In this document: positions 24,860 through 36,652 of the stretch, piece by piece
Position numbering within the stretch: the first letter of the stretch is position 1
Layout of the letters: every line of letters starts with the position of its first letter
NCBI RefSeq assembly: GCF_007655135.1
Contig: NC_045134.1
Location: 4,732,982-4,796,981 of the forward strand
Direction: 5' to 3'
DNA: 64,000 nt
DNA from: Punica granatum
Taxonomy: Eukaryota > Streptophyta > Magnoliopsida > Myrtales > Lythraceae
Notes under the pieces: model-generated
Databases searched by the model: none
What the model was told of the DNA's origin: nothing
Seen by the model: the letters and a program-made list of their open reading frames with translations, nothing else
Position numbers and translations under genes: made by a program

Positions 24860-25425
24860 ATAAACTGAAGGTGAACTCAGACTCGATCGCATAGAAAGAG
24901 GGTGGATCTGTCTGACCATGTAGCAGCCATATACGTCCACATTCCGTGAACTTGCTGCTGCAACCAAGATTTTCAGGGCTGACTGCTCGGCGTGGCGAAG
25001 GTGATTTTGGTAGAGCATATAGAGGGCCGTCTGGAGAGCATTATAAGTTCAAGTAAATTTATGACAGACTTATGGAAAATTAAGCTCCGAAGACATAAAT
25101 ATATCCTATCCTACAGCTTCATTTCGCTCGGGCAGATATCTACGGGTACGCCTATTTCATTTGGTTGTTCATATTTCAGCAAACCTTGAACATTTCTGGC
25201 TGTTTTGTAGGTGGTCGCGTCGCAATCAAGCAACGTGACCGTAGTGAGCTGCAAGGGAACAGGGAATTTCTGGTAGAAGTATCCATGCTAAGTCTACTTC
25301 ACCATCCGAACCTGGTTAATTTGATTGGATATTGTGCTGATGGGGACCAAAGACTGTTAGTTTGTTTGTGAGTACATGCCTCTAGGCTCTTCGGAAGATC
25401 ATTTACACGGTAAAATAACTTTGTA
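24860..25425 (+). pseudogene. Receptor-like cytoplasmic kinase VII (PBS1/PBL27-like) fragment
   Basis: Two decayed exon pieces are visible. The first (about 24860-25032) reads DKLKVNSDSIA then, past stops, TFRELAAATKIFRADCS and, after a frame change, GEGDFGRAYRG (the glycine loop). The second (about 25210-25425) reads [20 protein letters not shown] and [20 protein letters not shown], then after a one-base insertion [16 protein letters not shown] stretch of about 180 bases between them ends TTTTGTAG/GTGG like a retained intron, and GT follows the last exon. This is therefore a truncated DNA-level copy, not a processed one. The catalytic loop, DFG motif and C-lobe are absent. Confidence 0.85.
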
Positions 25426-25429
25426 ATTA

Positions 25430-26037
25430 AACTCACACTTTGAAGATGGCTCCCCTCTTTTTCTTTTTTGAATTAATAAAATTATAATTTTGTTTTTCGT
25501 TTTTGGTTCGTTTTGATTTATCATTAATTTTTCTGACGCTGTTAAACCACGTCAGATGTCACGTAGGGTTTCCGTGATAGTAGCTTGACGGTTGGACTTT
25601 TTTATAAATGGAATCGAATGTTGTGTATGAAATTGATTGCAAAAAAATTTCGATGTACCAAATTGATGGTTAGAGACAAATTCATATACCAAAATGATAA
25701 TTCTCTCTTTAATTCTTTTCCGGGGAAGGCTCATCACTTGCACGATGCTATTGATCATGGCATTCTGCATTTTTTGGTTCATAGGAATGGAAAATAAGAA
25801 TGCAAAATATTCTCGGTAGGCAAGAAGGCAAAATATTCGACGTCAAAGAAAGAACATGAAATTCTATGTATCCCCTAAACAATCTATATATCTATCTATA
25901 GGTATTGTAATAAATGAATTTATCAATCATGAATTTTGAGAAAACCTGACGAAACCTAATGAAATACTGGTGAAGTTTTGTGAATCAACCAAATTGGTGT
26001 AAGATACTAGTATTAGTATATCAAATAAACATGTACA

Positions 26038-26068
<31 letters not shown>

Positions 26069-26239
26069 CAAAGGTCATACAGATTAATAAGGAAATTTCC
26101 TATCGAATATGAAAAAGTCAATATAATGAAATTTTTTATCTCAAAAAATAATAGTCTAAATTCCACTATATAATATATATGACATATATATAATCGGTAA
26201 TAATGTTTAAGTCTCAACATATGATATATATATATAGAA

Positions 26240-26270
<31 letters not shown>

Positions 26271-27230
26271 GTTAATATAATGAAATTTTTATCTCAAAAA
26301 ATAATAGTCTAAATTCCACTATATGATATATACGACATATATATAATTGGTAATAGCAGTTTAAATCTCAACATATGATATATACTGCAAATATATATAT
26401 ATATATATATATATTTAAAGTAAAGATTGTATGTATATGTTCCAATGTTTATATGTTATTGTGAATATATTGATTTTTATTAAATAGAGAAATTGTATAT
26501 ATGCACATGTTGGTTTATATGCAAATGTTATGTATTTTATTTGTTGTGTAATATATTTAAGTTGAATGTAAACGGCATCAAATTATTATATAATATATTT
26601 CTCTATTTGACATTTAAATTTAACTTTATTAAGTTGTAGATAATCTATATATTGCGTAATGTGTATAGATAGTCTATTGTATATCTTATTCCCTTGTATA
26701 TATTATCTTGGGCTGTATACATATACTGTACATATTCTACTACATAATTAATGATAACAAAAACAATAAAAGATTCATGTATAAGATTGTTGAACACGTT
26801 TTAGATCTCAACTATAAACAAAATTATCAATTTTGATATGATTTTCCTCGATAAAAACATATACTTTGCGTGTTTGACTAAGTATATTATTTCATCAATA
26901 AAAAATAAATTATTACTAATTTATTATTTATAATGAAATTGAATTTCATTAATACATGTGAGTATAAGCCCAACAAATTTACAATCTAATTTTACAATGG
27001 TTCCGACATTTTATAACTCTTTTCTCCTAAAAAGGCTGGGAAAAAACTAACATAGAATTACTAGCGATTGCCATAGCGAATAACTACCTTATTCCCGAGT
27101 AGCGGAGATTCATTTATGCTTTGCCCCTTCCAAAGAGGATAAGCTAAGCGTTGGGCATTGGGCCATCTCAACATAAAGCCCGAGATTAAATTTCGGTCAT
27201 AGGCAATACGATGGTGAAATTACGGCAAAC
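25430..27230. other. AT-rich intergenic region with (TA)n tracts
   Basis: No coding sequence is recognisable. Bases 25530-25700 hold a remnant (CTGACG, TTAAACCACGTCAGATGTCA) like the inner part of the element at 1765-2616. Tracts of (TA)n lie at about 26038-26063, 26241-26266 and 26389-26414, and long A/T-only runs follow to about 26950. Confidence 0.5.
26110..26395. repeat. Tandem duplication of a 155-base AT-rich unit
   Basis: Unit 1 (about 26110-26235) and unit 2 (about 26266-26390) share AAAAAGT.AATATAATGAAAT, TCAAAAAATAATAGTCTAA and CTCAACATATGATATATA with very few differences. Each unit ends in a (TA)n tract, suggesting slippage or unequal exchange between microsatellites. Confidence 0.8.
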
Positions 27231-27234
27231 CGAA

Positions 27235-27538
27235 TGTTTGGGAATTGAGTAATTTTTCTTTATTCTACTCCATTTAACGTCACTTATTTTCAATTCGGCA
27301 ACATAATTATTACATTTTCTCCTTTTCTTCAATTTTTTTTATATCACTCAATTAAAATTTTAATACTAAAATCTTTCAACTTTTCATTACGTTTTTCACA
27401 ATTCAACAACACAATTATTACTTTATCTTAACTATTTATTACTTTTTCTCACTTTTTTTCATAATACAATAACACAATCGTTATTATTCAAAATAAATAT
27501 AATTATTTATAGTTGGAGTAGAATGTCATTCCCAAATA
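27235..27538. mobile_element. Short MITE-like element with TTTGGGAAT ends
   Basis: The left end TGTTTGGGAATTGAGTAA and the reverse complement of the right end (TATTTGGGAATGACATTC) share TTTGGGAAT. TTCTACTCC also occurs near both ends in inverted orientation. The interior is T-rich with repeats of CAACACAATTATTACT. Non-coding, about 300 bases; target duplication not resolved. Confidence 0.5.
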
Positions 27539-27662
27539 AAGCCTAATGGTGGTACTTTTGACCCTTGATGATCGTCCAAGACCTAGAAATGGAAATCGAG
27601 TGTAAACATAAAAAGAAAACATAAACCGAGTGTCATAATCGATATAAGGGATTGCACCGCAG

Positions 27663-28814
27663 TTACCGGTAAAGTTGCTCCATCAGCACAACTAGAGCAA
27701 TCTGATGGTTCAAGACCAGAGAAGATAACTTGACAGATTTATCGGCACGCTCACGCAACTTCTGCCCATGACCGTAAGGTCCACCGACGCAAAACGTTAT
27801 CTTGGAAGCTCCCTGAGAAGCATATTCAAAATGCCCATTCGTCGCAAGGTTCCTAGACATGAATTACGTCGGGTTATAAAATGGTTCTTACCTTATTCGC
27901 AGCATCCCCAATCAAATCGGCCATCCTTTCAGACCTAATGTCCACACCACGCTCATCCAACATCACCACCTACATAAAACAAGAATCCAAGAGCCTTGGC
28001 TTATATAGACGACGAATTACGAACCATTTTTTGGTCGATTTGGTTTTGATATAATCATTTGCTTGTTAAGAACCTACCCATTCTTCGGGTCTAATGAGAC
28101 TCGTAACGGCTACATCTTCATCTTCAACCTGAGCTTGCACGTCCCTAAAACCAGACCCGAACACACACTTATGTAACACCGAAAGACCGCACGAGCTCGA
28201 AGTAACAAAACAGAACACCATCTCCGATAGACGGCAATTCAAGAAAACCGGAACTTACCGTGCATTTTTAGGATTGGGGCGGACTAGAACGTCCTCGACT
28301 GCACAGTAGTGCCTAAGCTTGTGCATGTACTCATCCACTATTAGTTGAACTCCAGGAGATCTCTTTTTGCCTACGCTCAGGATCCGTATTGGGACTGCCC
28401 TCTGCGGAAAACCGACAAGAAGCGTCATCTAACCATTCCCAGCTTGTCCGTCTTCGAATTTCAGATAAGAATATATCATCATTTCTGGACAGTGAAAGAA
28501 GAAAACTTCGGTTCGACGAGCCGAAATAGGAAACGGGAATGGGAAAAGAATCGCTGAGATTGAGAATTGTCAAAACGAGCATGGAAGAATGGCATTAATG
28601 AAGTGAAGAGACGAGTGAATTACAACTGATTGGCCTGTGTATTTACATCCCCTGCCTGCAAAATACAAGACTTCATGATGTCCGACCAAACGTTGGAAGA
28701 GATAGTGAGTCTGGGAAGAACCCACAACAATGAGCAGAGAGCTATTCAGGATGAAGAACCTGGAGAGGTCGTGGAGCTCGCTGTGCAGAGACCGACAGTT
28801 AGCAAAATCGCCAT
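27663..28814 (-). CDS. RlmH/SPOUT-family putative RNA methyltransferase (At5g10620-like)
   Basis: Six exons (28760-28814, 28627-28655, 28259-28401, 28078-28144, 27892-27969, 27663-27812) give 173 residues. The start at 28814 gives MAILLTVGLCTAS, a likely organellar targeting segment. Family motifs are PIRILSVGKKRSPGVQLIVD, LVRPNPKNARDVQAQVEDED, VVMLDERGVDIRSERMADLI, the SAM-knot stretch TFCVGGPYGHG and the C-terminal LSSLVLNHQIALVVLMEQLY. Bacterial RlmH (about 155 residues) methylates a pseudouridine (position 1915 in E. coli) in 23S rRNA helix 69; the plant copy probably acts on organellar ribosomes. The last exon acceptor was placed before GGAGCTTCC because it alone restores the family frame. 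The exon 2 piece (29 bases) is very short but fits phase on both sides. Confidence 0.9.
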
Positions 28815-29252
28815 TGACGAGCTCTAATGGCAATGGCGGAGCACAGCAAGCCCGATGATGTCTGACTCTGGCATCACCTAATCATGGGCTTGGCTGAAGG
28901 ACAAAGAAAGAACGCAGCCCAGCAAGAACAGCCCAGACAATCTTAAACACGGTCTCAGATTCAGCCCACCGTCTGTCAGGAATTCCACACGTGACTCTCC
29001 GGAGAGTTCTTCCCTGTCTCCTCTTCTCCCCTTCTTACACTCCCCTCTCTGGATTATTCTCGTGGCAGGCAATCTTCTTAGCGTCAAGTCGCCAATCGGA
29101 GGTACGGTTTCTCTTCTATAGCCATCTTGATCACAATCCAAGACTGCCTTGTGGATCTTCTCTCTGTTTTCTCCGCGAAGTTTGATTGTTTTCGGGTGTG
29201 TTGGTTTTGCTCCAGAGCGCATGAATCTTCGGTGATTGGTGCCGGGTGAAAC
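28815..29252. promoter_or_regulatory. Shared divergent promoter region, RlmH-like/FAM32A-like
   Basis: The start codons of the two genes are 438 bases apart on opposite strands, so both promoters and 5' UTRs must fit here. No clear TATA box was seen for either gene, consistent with housekeeping promoters. Bidirectional regulation is inference. Confidence 0.5.
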
Positions 29253-30381
29253 ATGACGGCGGGGTACGAGAATGTGGTGGTGGGGAAACTGAAGCTGAAG
29301 GGGAAGCCCCTCGACGTGAAGGGCGGTGGTGGGGTTATTGGTGGCGGTGTTTCCAAAAAGAAGAAGAAGAAGCCAAAGGATCATCACCTCCTCTCTCAAT
29401 CCTTCACAGGTTGTTTGATTGTCCAAATCCTTGACATCTCTACGATTTCAAGGCTATATTTGTGTTTGTCTTTGATCTTTCGCTGTCTTACGTTTTCTGT
29501 TTTACAACATTAACGATTGTTGTTTCCTTGGTATACTGCAAAATTTAGCCTTTATCTTCTTTGTAATGGAAGGGATCTTGACAGAGATTAGCTGTTGACC
29601 TGTGGGAGTTGGAGAGATGATTTTAGGTAATGATAAGGGCACCCAATTGCATATCGAGATGCACCTTACAATTCTCGAAACCTTATGATAGCGGCTGTGG
29701 ATTTAGCATAGTTAAAGACCATGTTTGGTACGTATAACTGGAAAATTTCCAGAGTTGAATTCCCTCTTCCAGTCCATTTTCTGTCTGCATCATACGTGAT
29801 CTGACATTATGCCTCATTAGGATTCTCTGGTTTTTCACTGGCAAAGTGTGTCTTCCAACGGAATCCTGATATCTTTAAGCCATTGAGTTACTGATCCTCG
29901 ATGATGAGAACAGTTTTCTGATCGCAGCTCAGTGATTGTGGTGGTATGAATGTGAATTGTTTTTGAGCTCGAATATGCCCCGGGAACTTTTTGTGATTTC
30001 ACTTCTTACTGGTCACACTTAATATGAATCTGCAGCCTATATTTCTTTGGAATTCCTTCAGCTCTTGTGATCGAGTTATTTACAAGCAGAAGTTTCTTTT
30101 TTCTTTTTTGGAGGCTGACAGGTGGAACCGGATTGGTATCGTCGGGCAACAATGCAAATGTGAACGAGACAGAAACCGATGGTGGAAGAGTGAGTCATTC
30201 CACATTTGAAGATCGCCTCACGCCCGCTGAGAGGCGATTCCTCCAGCAGAGGGAGAAGATTGAGCTGGAGAGGCTCGCAAGGATGGCGAACAAGTCTCAC
30301 CGCGACCGGATCCAGGAGTTCAACCAGTATCTGGCGAACCTCAGCGAGCACTACGACATCCCTAAAGTGGGGCCCGGTTAA
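29253..30381 (+). CDS. FAM32A-like protein
   Basis: Two exons (29253-29409, 30122-30381) join in frame to give 138 residues. The N terminus (TAGYENVVVGKLKLKGKPLD) is the conserved FAM32A start, followed by a Gly stretch and a Lys-rich run (KKKKKKPK) like a nuclear localisation signal. The C-terminal half carries the family block LTPAERRFLQQREKIELERL, ARMANKSHRDRIQEFNQYL and ENLS/DIPKVGPG-type ending (here ANLSEHYDIPKVGPG). Human FAM32A is a small nucleolar/spliceosomal protein found in the post-branching (C*/P) spliceosome. A role in 3' splice-site use in plants is inference from that homology. Part of this locus is duplicated at 32700-33500. Confidence 0.93.
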
Positions 30382-31539
30382 CTTATGGATCGTGTCCGGA
30401 AAATTGTGCCGGTCATCTTGTTTACGATGATTCCAATTCTTTGTTCCATTGTTTCTGAATGTTTGTGTCGGACAATGTCATCGGAATATCTTGAATGCAT
30501 ATTGATGGTGCTTTGCAATCTTACTGTACCATTTGGGATCCTAGAATGATTAACTGATTGGTTCTTGCCATCGAACTTCAGAACTGTGACTCTGAGAATT
30601 TTTTTTAAGAATGCTTTTTAAGTATTTTATTATTTTTACTGAGATCGAATGATGATTTTGCCCTTAAAAAATATCAATCGTGGGCAAATTACCTAATTTC
30701 AGGATGCAAATATTTCTTCTTTTACCTATAGAAAAAAAGTACGCAAATATTTGTTACCCCAAAAGGTGAGAGGGCGGATTGCTTTTTACTTGTTTGTTGT
30801 TCATTCATTAACTGATTCTCACCTTTGCCCTAATCTCTAGTTGTGTTGTTGCTTGAAGAAAAATATATTGATTTGAAATAAGTAAAAATATTTTAGAAGT
30901 AACAATTTGAAACTGCAAAAATTAAATTTAATACCTGAACTAGAGAATAATCAGAATGAAGCAATTACGCAGCTGCTATCACGCTCACAAATGAAGCCAG
31001 TGCTCCTTCTCCTAGTCGACCTGCCATTCGCAGGTCGTGCGATACCTTCACCGACAAGGATCTTCAAATATCTTCAAGGTGAAACGTTTTTATGTTCATC
31101 TTTGTTTGCTTTGCCTGATTCTGAAATTGAGTAGGTGTTCTTGAGGTTTGATCTATCTATTTAGGGGATCTTGTTTTTGTGTTCTTCGGTTTGGTATTCC
31201 CTGACAATGAAATCTGTTGCTGTCTTATTAATTGGTTTGCATAGACAAACCTGTATGTATGATGGCGTAGGTCTGATTTTTCATTCATAATTGGTTTGAA
31301 GCCGTTCTTTGATTGTTTTGCTGCTTAATCGATTGCACGCGTAATCGGCTATTAGGGATGGAGAAAGGATCCTCATCTGTGTGGAATTATTACTTGTTTC
31401 GATCGCATCGCCTTCTCGGTAGCTAGCTGATTAGTTGAAGGGAAGCCTGTGTGACCTCAGAGTTCTAATTCAGCGGTGAGTGTAGTTTTTAGCGTGCTTG
31501 ATCACTGTTTGACAAAATGTTAATTAACAGATGATGCAT
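30382..31539. other. Spacer between FAM32A-like gene and kelch pseudogene
   Basis: The first about 200 bases are the probable 3' UTR of the FAM32A-like gene; they reappear in the duplicate at 33310-33500. A frame at 30907-31134 has no motif I recognise. No other gene was seen. Confidence 0.4.
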
Positions 31540-32389
31540 AAGAAGAAAAAGATCTTTTCTACAGCTATGTACGTCCCGGTGTCTACAGCATCAGTGCCAT
31601 AGAGGTCCCGACCCAAAGCCGATGCAATGCTTCTGAGGATGTTACTGAAATTGAGCTGGTCCCGGCGCTCGAGCTCCTCGTGGACATGGCGGTTCAATGG
31701 GTGATGATGAGTTTCCTTATGGCATGGCCTTTGGACAGCTGGGCAACCGGCTGTATATGATCGGCAGTGAGTATTTGACAAGGCCTTTCGACAGCGAGCC
31801 TCAAGTGTCCTCTGATGTTTTTGTTCTCGACCCTTCTTTCCTTAAGTCGTGGGCCTATTCCACTCGGAGGGTCACCAGAAAGTCCTTACTCGCCTGGTCC
31901 AACGCTCAACGAACCCAAGGGTTGGCCGTCCGTGATTGCATGTGCTGATAAACTCTACGTGCTGCCCTATACCTTCTATCCTTTATCAGCTCCATATTCG
32001 GGTTCAGTAGTTAAAGTCCTCGATCCACTTTACAATTCCTGGACCGATTTCTAGCGCTGCCCCTTGGTCGTGGCTCTAGTTATCCCACCCCATGACTACA
32101 AGCTGCAATCCTCCGCAGCAATTGGAACAAAGATATATATATCTTGCTTGGTCTCGGAATATATGAGCTGGATACGCTTTATCCCGACCTTGGCTGGAGG
32201 TTTTTTCATGTACTCGGTGGAGTCGATAGATTTCCTCGCCACGAAGCTTCTATCTTCATCGACGACCTGTGGATCATGCCACGTGGGTTTTGCGGCTCTC
32301 TAGTCGCCTACGATATTCGACGCGAGAGCGGGTTGGCCGAAGCGGTCGAGGTGAAGGGTACTAGAATGCTACCAGCCAAGTCCGATTAA
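31540..32389 (+). pseudogene. Kelch-repeat protein pseudogene
   Basis: Pieces of a kelch beta-propeller protein occur in order but in different frames. Frame 1 reads FGQLGNRLYMIGSEYL and SSDVFVLD (about 31697-31850). A shift near 31850 leads to GPTLNEPKGWPSVIACADKL, YVLPYTFYPL and VLDPLYNSWTDF, which ends in TAG at 32052-32054. Reading resumes after a further shift as SSAAIGTKIYI and then GLGIYELDTLYPDLGWRFFH, DDLWIMPRGFCGSLVAYDI (about 32144-32389). The typical kelch pattern of hydrophobic beta strand followed by VLDP..W is visible twice. At least two frame changes and a stop argue for a pseudogene. Introns could explain one break but not all. The original may have been an F-box/kelch protein; no F-box is visible. 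Confidence 0.75.
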
Positions 32390-32699
32390 CCCCAGATAGA
32401 AGTATGTTTGCTGGTTTACTTACCGAAAAAGAAACTGTTTCTGGTTTTTTCTTTTCCCCGGTTTTGTTTTCCTCTTTCAACTTAGTTTAGAGTACCACTT
32501 TTATATAATTTTCTCTTCTATGCTGCTGGGGGAAATGCAATGGTGGTCAGGGCCCTCTTGATACTGCAAAATTGAGTTTTGTTTCATTTTTGGGACTTAC
32601 AAGTATATTTTATATGGACATTTGTATGATTTGCTTTTGCTTTTGCTTGTGCAGTTCGATTCCACCTAGTCTCGAGTGATTTTGCTGAAGCATGTGCTG

Positions 32700-33500
32700 C
32701 AGCTGAGCTGGTATGATGTTCCGTTCATACCAAACGTGGTCCGACATTCTGCTGAAATGCTCTGTTTTCGCACCATGGAAGTGTATTTTCTGATGGAATC
32801 CTGTTCTCTTTACACCGTTGAGTTGATGATCCTCGGTAATGAAAACAATCCTGTGATTGCAGCTCGGGTGATTGTTGTGGTATGAACGTGAATTGTCTCT
32901 GAATTTGAATATGCCCCGGGAGCTTTTTGTGATTTCAGTTCCTACTGGTCACAGTTAATACCATTCTGCAGCTTATATTTCTTTGGAATTCCATCAGCTC
33001 TGGTGATCGAGTTATTTACAAACGGAGGTTTTTTGGTATTTAGGAGGCTGACAGGTGGAACCGCATTTCAACTATAGAAATGTGATAGAGATGGACACCG
33101 ATGGTCGAAGAGTGAATGCTTCCACATTCGATGATCGCCTCATGCCAGCTGAGAAGGGGGTCCCTCCAGCTGAGGGAGAAGATTGAGCTGGAGAGGCTTG
33201 CGAAGATGGCGAGCAACTGCAAGTCCAAGTCCCCCACGACTGGATCCAGGAGTTCAACCAGAACCTGGCGAACCTCAGCAAGCACGACGTCCCCAAAGTG
33301 GAGCCTAGTTAACTTCACCGATTGTATCCGGAGATTTGCGCCAGTCATCCTGTTTTACGATGATTCCTATTCTTTGTTCCATTGTTTTCCAGATATTTGT
33401 TTCGGAGAATGTTGTCGGAATAACAGTGTCATTGGCATTTTTAAGCTCCCAAGAATACGATTAACTGATATATTCTTAGCATCAGACTCCACAACTGGGA
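32700..33500 (+). pseudogene. Partial copy of the FAM32A-like locus (intron end, exon 2, 3' UTR)
   Basis: The segment aligns with about 29770-30600: intron sequence (GAATATGCCCCGGGA.CTTTT, TATTTCTTTGGAATTCC), the acceptor GGAGGCTGACAG, exon 2 and the 3' UTR (TTTACGATGATTCC, TTCTTTGTTCCATTGTTT). The exon 2 equivalent (about 33049-33312) has a stop soon after GTGGAACCGCA and frame changes near 33155. GEGEKIELERLAKMAS-like pieces remain in a shifted frame. Because intron sequence is copied, it arose by DNA duplication, not retroposition. Exon 1 is missing. Confidence 0.88.
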
Positions 33501-35067
33501 GAGGTCTTTCATAGTTGTTGGCCTTCTAAGCTAGCTCCTGATCTCTGTTTCTTTCCAACTCCTCCCCGACGGAAAGACCGAGCATGAGAAGATTGATCGA
33601 AAACAAGACAATCATATTTTTCAAAATGAGTCTCAATCAGTGTGAGAAGCTCATGTCTTCAAATGATTGAGATATGACGGGTTAAAGATAAGCCCTCGGA
33701 TTATCTGGATCAAGTAATTTTACTTGAAAAAATATAAGTAATATATTTGAATGCATCAGTCATGCGCGTAGCCATTTTGTGAAGTATATCCGATTTGACT
33801 GAGGGAGTTCATGTAAGTCGGTCCCGATATGACCTCCAGCACTTTCATGGTGGATCGCACCTTATGAGAGTAGTTATACCAGTCAAAACTGCAAAGATTC
33901 AGAAATTCAAAAACTAATCGTCTGTTTATCGTTTACAAGTGAGACTTATAGTATGAAACGGACCGTTTGTTAATCCAAACCAAATATTGTGGGTGCTCAG
34001 GCATCCTTTATTCATCCCTAAAGGAAAAAAAAAATCTCCATCCCGTGAGAAAATCCTTAGGTAGTTGATATATAAGCTACATATTGAGAAAGCTGATCTC
34101 ATCACTGTTTTCATGATCAAACGTATAACGCATTTGAAAGAAAGCAACAAAAGAGTACCTTTACGAGTCTCTCAGTTACCCGAAAGAGGAGCCAAACAAT
34201 AATGAATCGTGAAATCAATATATAACTCAAACATACATGGTTCTCGGTCAATCGTGCGCGCGAGTGTTTAACGAAACTTCTCGGAACCTCTCGCGGTTGA
34301 TTAAGGATTACAAAGCAACCAATTGGACCCCGTAAAGGTAGGCATTCGTCGACTTTCTCGAACCCAATTATCTGCAAGATAGTCTCATTACGATTCAAAT
34401 GTTTCCCTCGGTTTTGAGATGACCATGTCAGAGTTATGTCCGAGAGTATATCATGCCAAGACATGTATATCCTTGATCTAGCCAGGGTTTCCTTCCTTCC
34501 CCTTGTATGTTTAATTAATATAAATTATAATCTTATATATATATTCAGCCTATTTTATTTAGTATATTTCGGACCCTTTCGACTCATATAGGAGAACCGT
34601 TCGTCTCTCTTTGACTTGGAGCACATGCATGCACCCAAACAATAATCACGCGGCCGTCATCGTAACCATCCTGATTTTGAATTGACGATCTAATGATGTA
34701 ATCAAAAGGCCTTCTACTTACCGGCTAGGCTTTCTTCTCTTAGTACTATCTTCTTTTGCAGACGACTCTAACGTAATTGTTTTATAATATACGCGTAGTT
34801 TTAATTTTATTTGTATTCAATCGTTTTGTTCGTGTGGATGTTCATTTGTATAATATAAAGCTTAGGGGGACGTGTTTAATTGTAATACGGCTACAGCTTG
34901 ATGCCATCTAGTCGTTTCATCACACCAATACATAATCAAGGCTCTTTCTATTGATTGAGGATGCCATCATCTGTAATCTTAATTTCGACTTATCATATTA
35001 ATAATTAAGACTTGCTTAATTTGCAAAGGATAGACTCTTAAAATTGATTAAGATCCATATTTTAAAG

Positions 35068-35114
<47 letters not shown>

Positions 35115-35932
35115 TATAATTAATGTTATCTGATTCGTACAGGACATTATCCGCTCGATGATGTTATAGTCATTCAAGTCCTGCGGTTTAAAGCTTTTTT
35201 TTTTTTTGGGCCATGAACACATCTTCATTGCAGTTTTAAGCTTTTGACCGCAAGCTATATGCATAACGTACAACAACCGTGTGGCCAAATCATGTTGAAT
35301 AGATCAACTTACACGGTTCGGTTTGTATTGCTTACTATTTGTAAACAAAACTCTTTTTTTTTTTTTTCTTTTCGATTCATATCATCGATAGCTCGGTTTT
35401 GAATATTTTCCAACAGCCTTACTTGTTAAAGAGCGCAACTATAATCATCCTAGCGCATGTAATTCATTGTCGATAAGCAATCGAAACCAATACACGCTTG
35501 AAGTAATCGGGTAGCATCCCGTCGAGAGTTTAATTAATCACATATTCTGCACTCTGTTTTGGATAAACAATTAACCAATTGTGCTACCATTATTTAAAAA
35601 CAAAGTTGCTGTGAACTGTGGTTCTAAACACATATGTTTCACGCCTGCGCGGATATGATATATTAAGAAGCAATTTAACTGGATTCCTAACAATATGAGT
35701 TCATCACGTGCATTAGTCCTTATTAGAATCTCTCACGAGGAAATTATTCAATTGTGTTGAATTCTTCGTCATGCTGCTGCAGACGAAAGAGCCCCTCAGC
35801 CATTCAAATCTACAATTTCTTTTCTTAGTTTGCCGCCTTTTGTGAATCAAAGTTGCTTGACATCAAAGAATTAATAAATGTGTGTTCGACAACAGTTTCT
35901 GATCCACAATGACCCATATCTACATAAGCAAT

Positions 35933-35969
<37 letters not shown>

Positions 35970-36652
35970 CATATGTATACCTTTTTCTCTTAGTTTAGTC
36001 AAGAATAGCATGAGCCGCATGATCGAAAATCTGAGTCGATCTAGACCGTTTAGATGCTCGAAAGGATATGGATATGCAAAAGGCTCTATGATGCTCAGGA
36101 CCTTTATAATATATGCAATTATTCAACTACAATTCTACTCTCTTCCTGATTGTCCAACCTACAATTCTCACATGACCTTCTCTGTCCCTAGGGACCATTT
36201 TCCATATCCATAAGCATCAACAGAAATAGTCTATGACATTTGCACGCCAGGGCCATATATAGAAACTCTATTTAATTTTATAGGATATTGACAATACAAA
36301 ATTAAATATTATATGTAATTAATATCCAAAATGAGTGAAATTCTCCAATTTCCATCGTGATTCATGTACGTGCATGACATGTTTGCAAGTTGATCGGGTG
36401 AAGAGAAGGTGAATGAGGTGGAGAAGAATCAGAAAGCCTACAAATACCCCCTTGGTCGATCTCATCCTCAACCTCAAAACATATAAGCTCGAACAAAAGC
36501 TTCTCTTCTCTCTTAATATCTCCTTTGGCAAGCTATCTCAGGCATTAAGGTCTTTTGAACTCATCATATAGAGGCCTTCTTGGTTGCCCTCCCTTAGCAT
36601 TGATATATTTGATATTAATTGTACGTAGTTCACAATTCATCTGATATCCCAT
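33501..36652. other. Intergenic region left of the patatin-like gene
   Basis: AT-rich DNA without a recognisable gene. It contains a (TC)n tract at about 35072-35110, a poly(T) run near 35196-35206 and an (AC)n/(AT)n tract at about 35933-35968. Short frames (such as 34117-34464 and 35878-36213) show no domain. The last few hundred bases must hold the promoter of the patatin-like gene. Confidence 0.4.
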
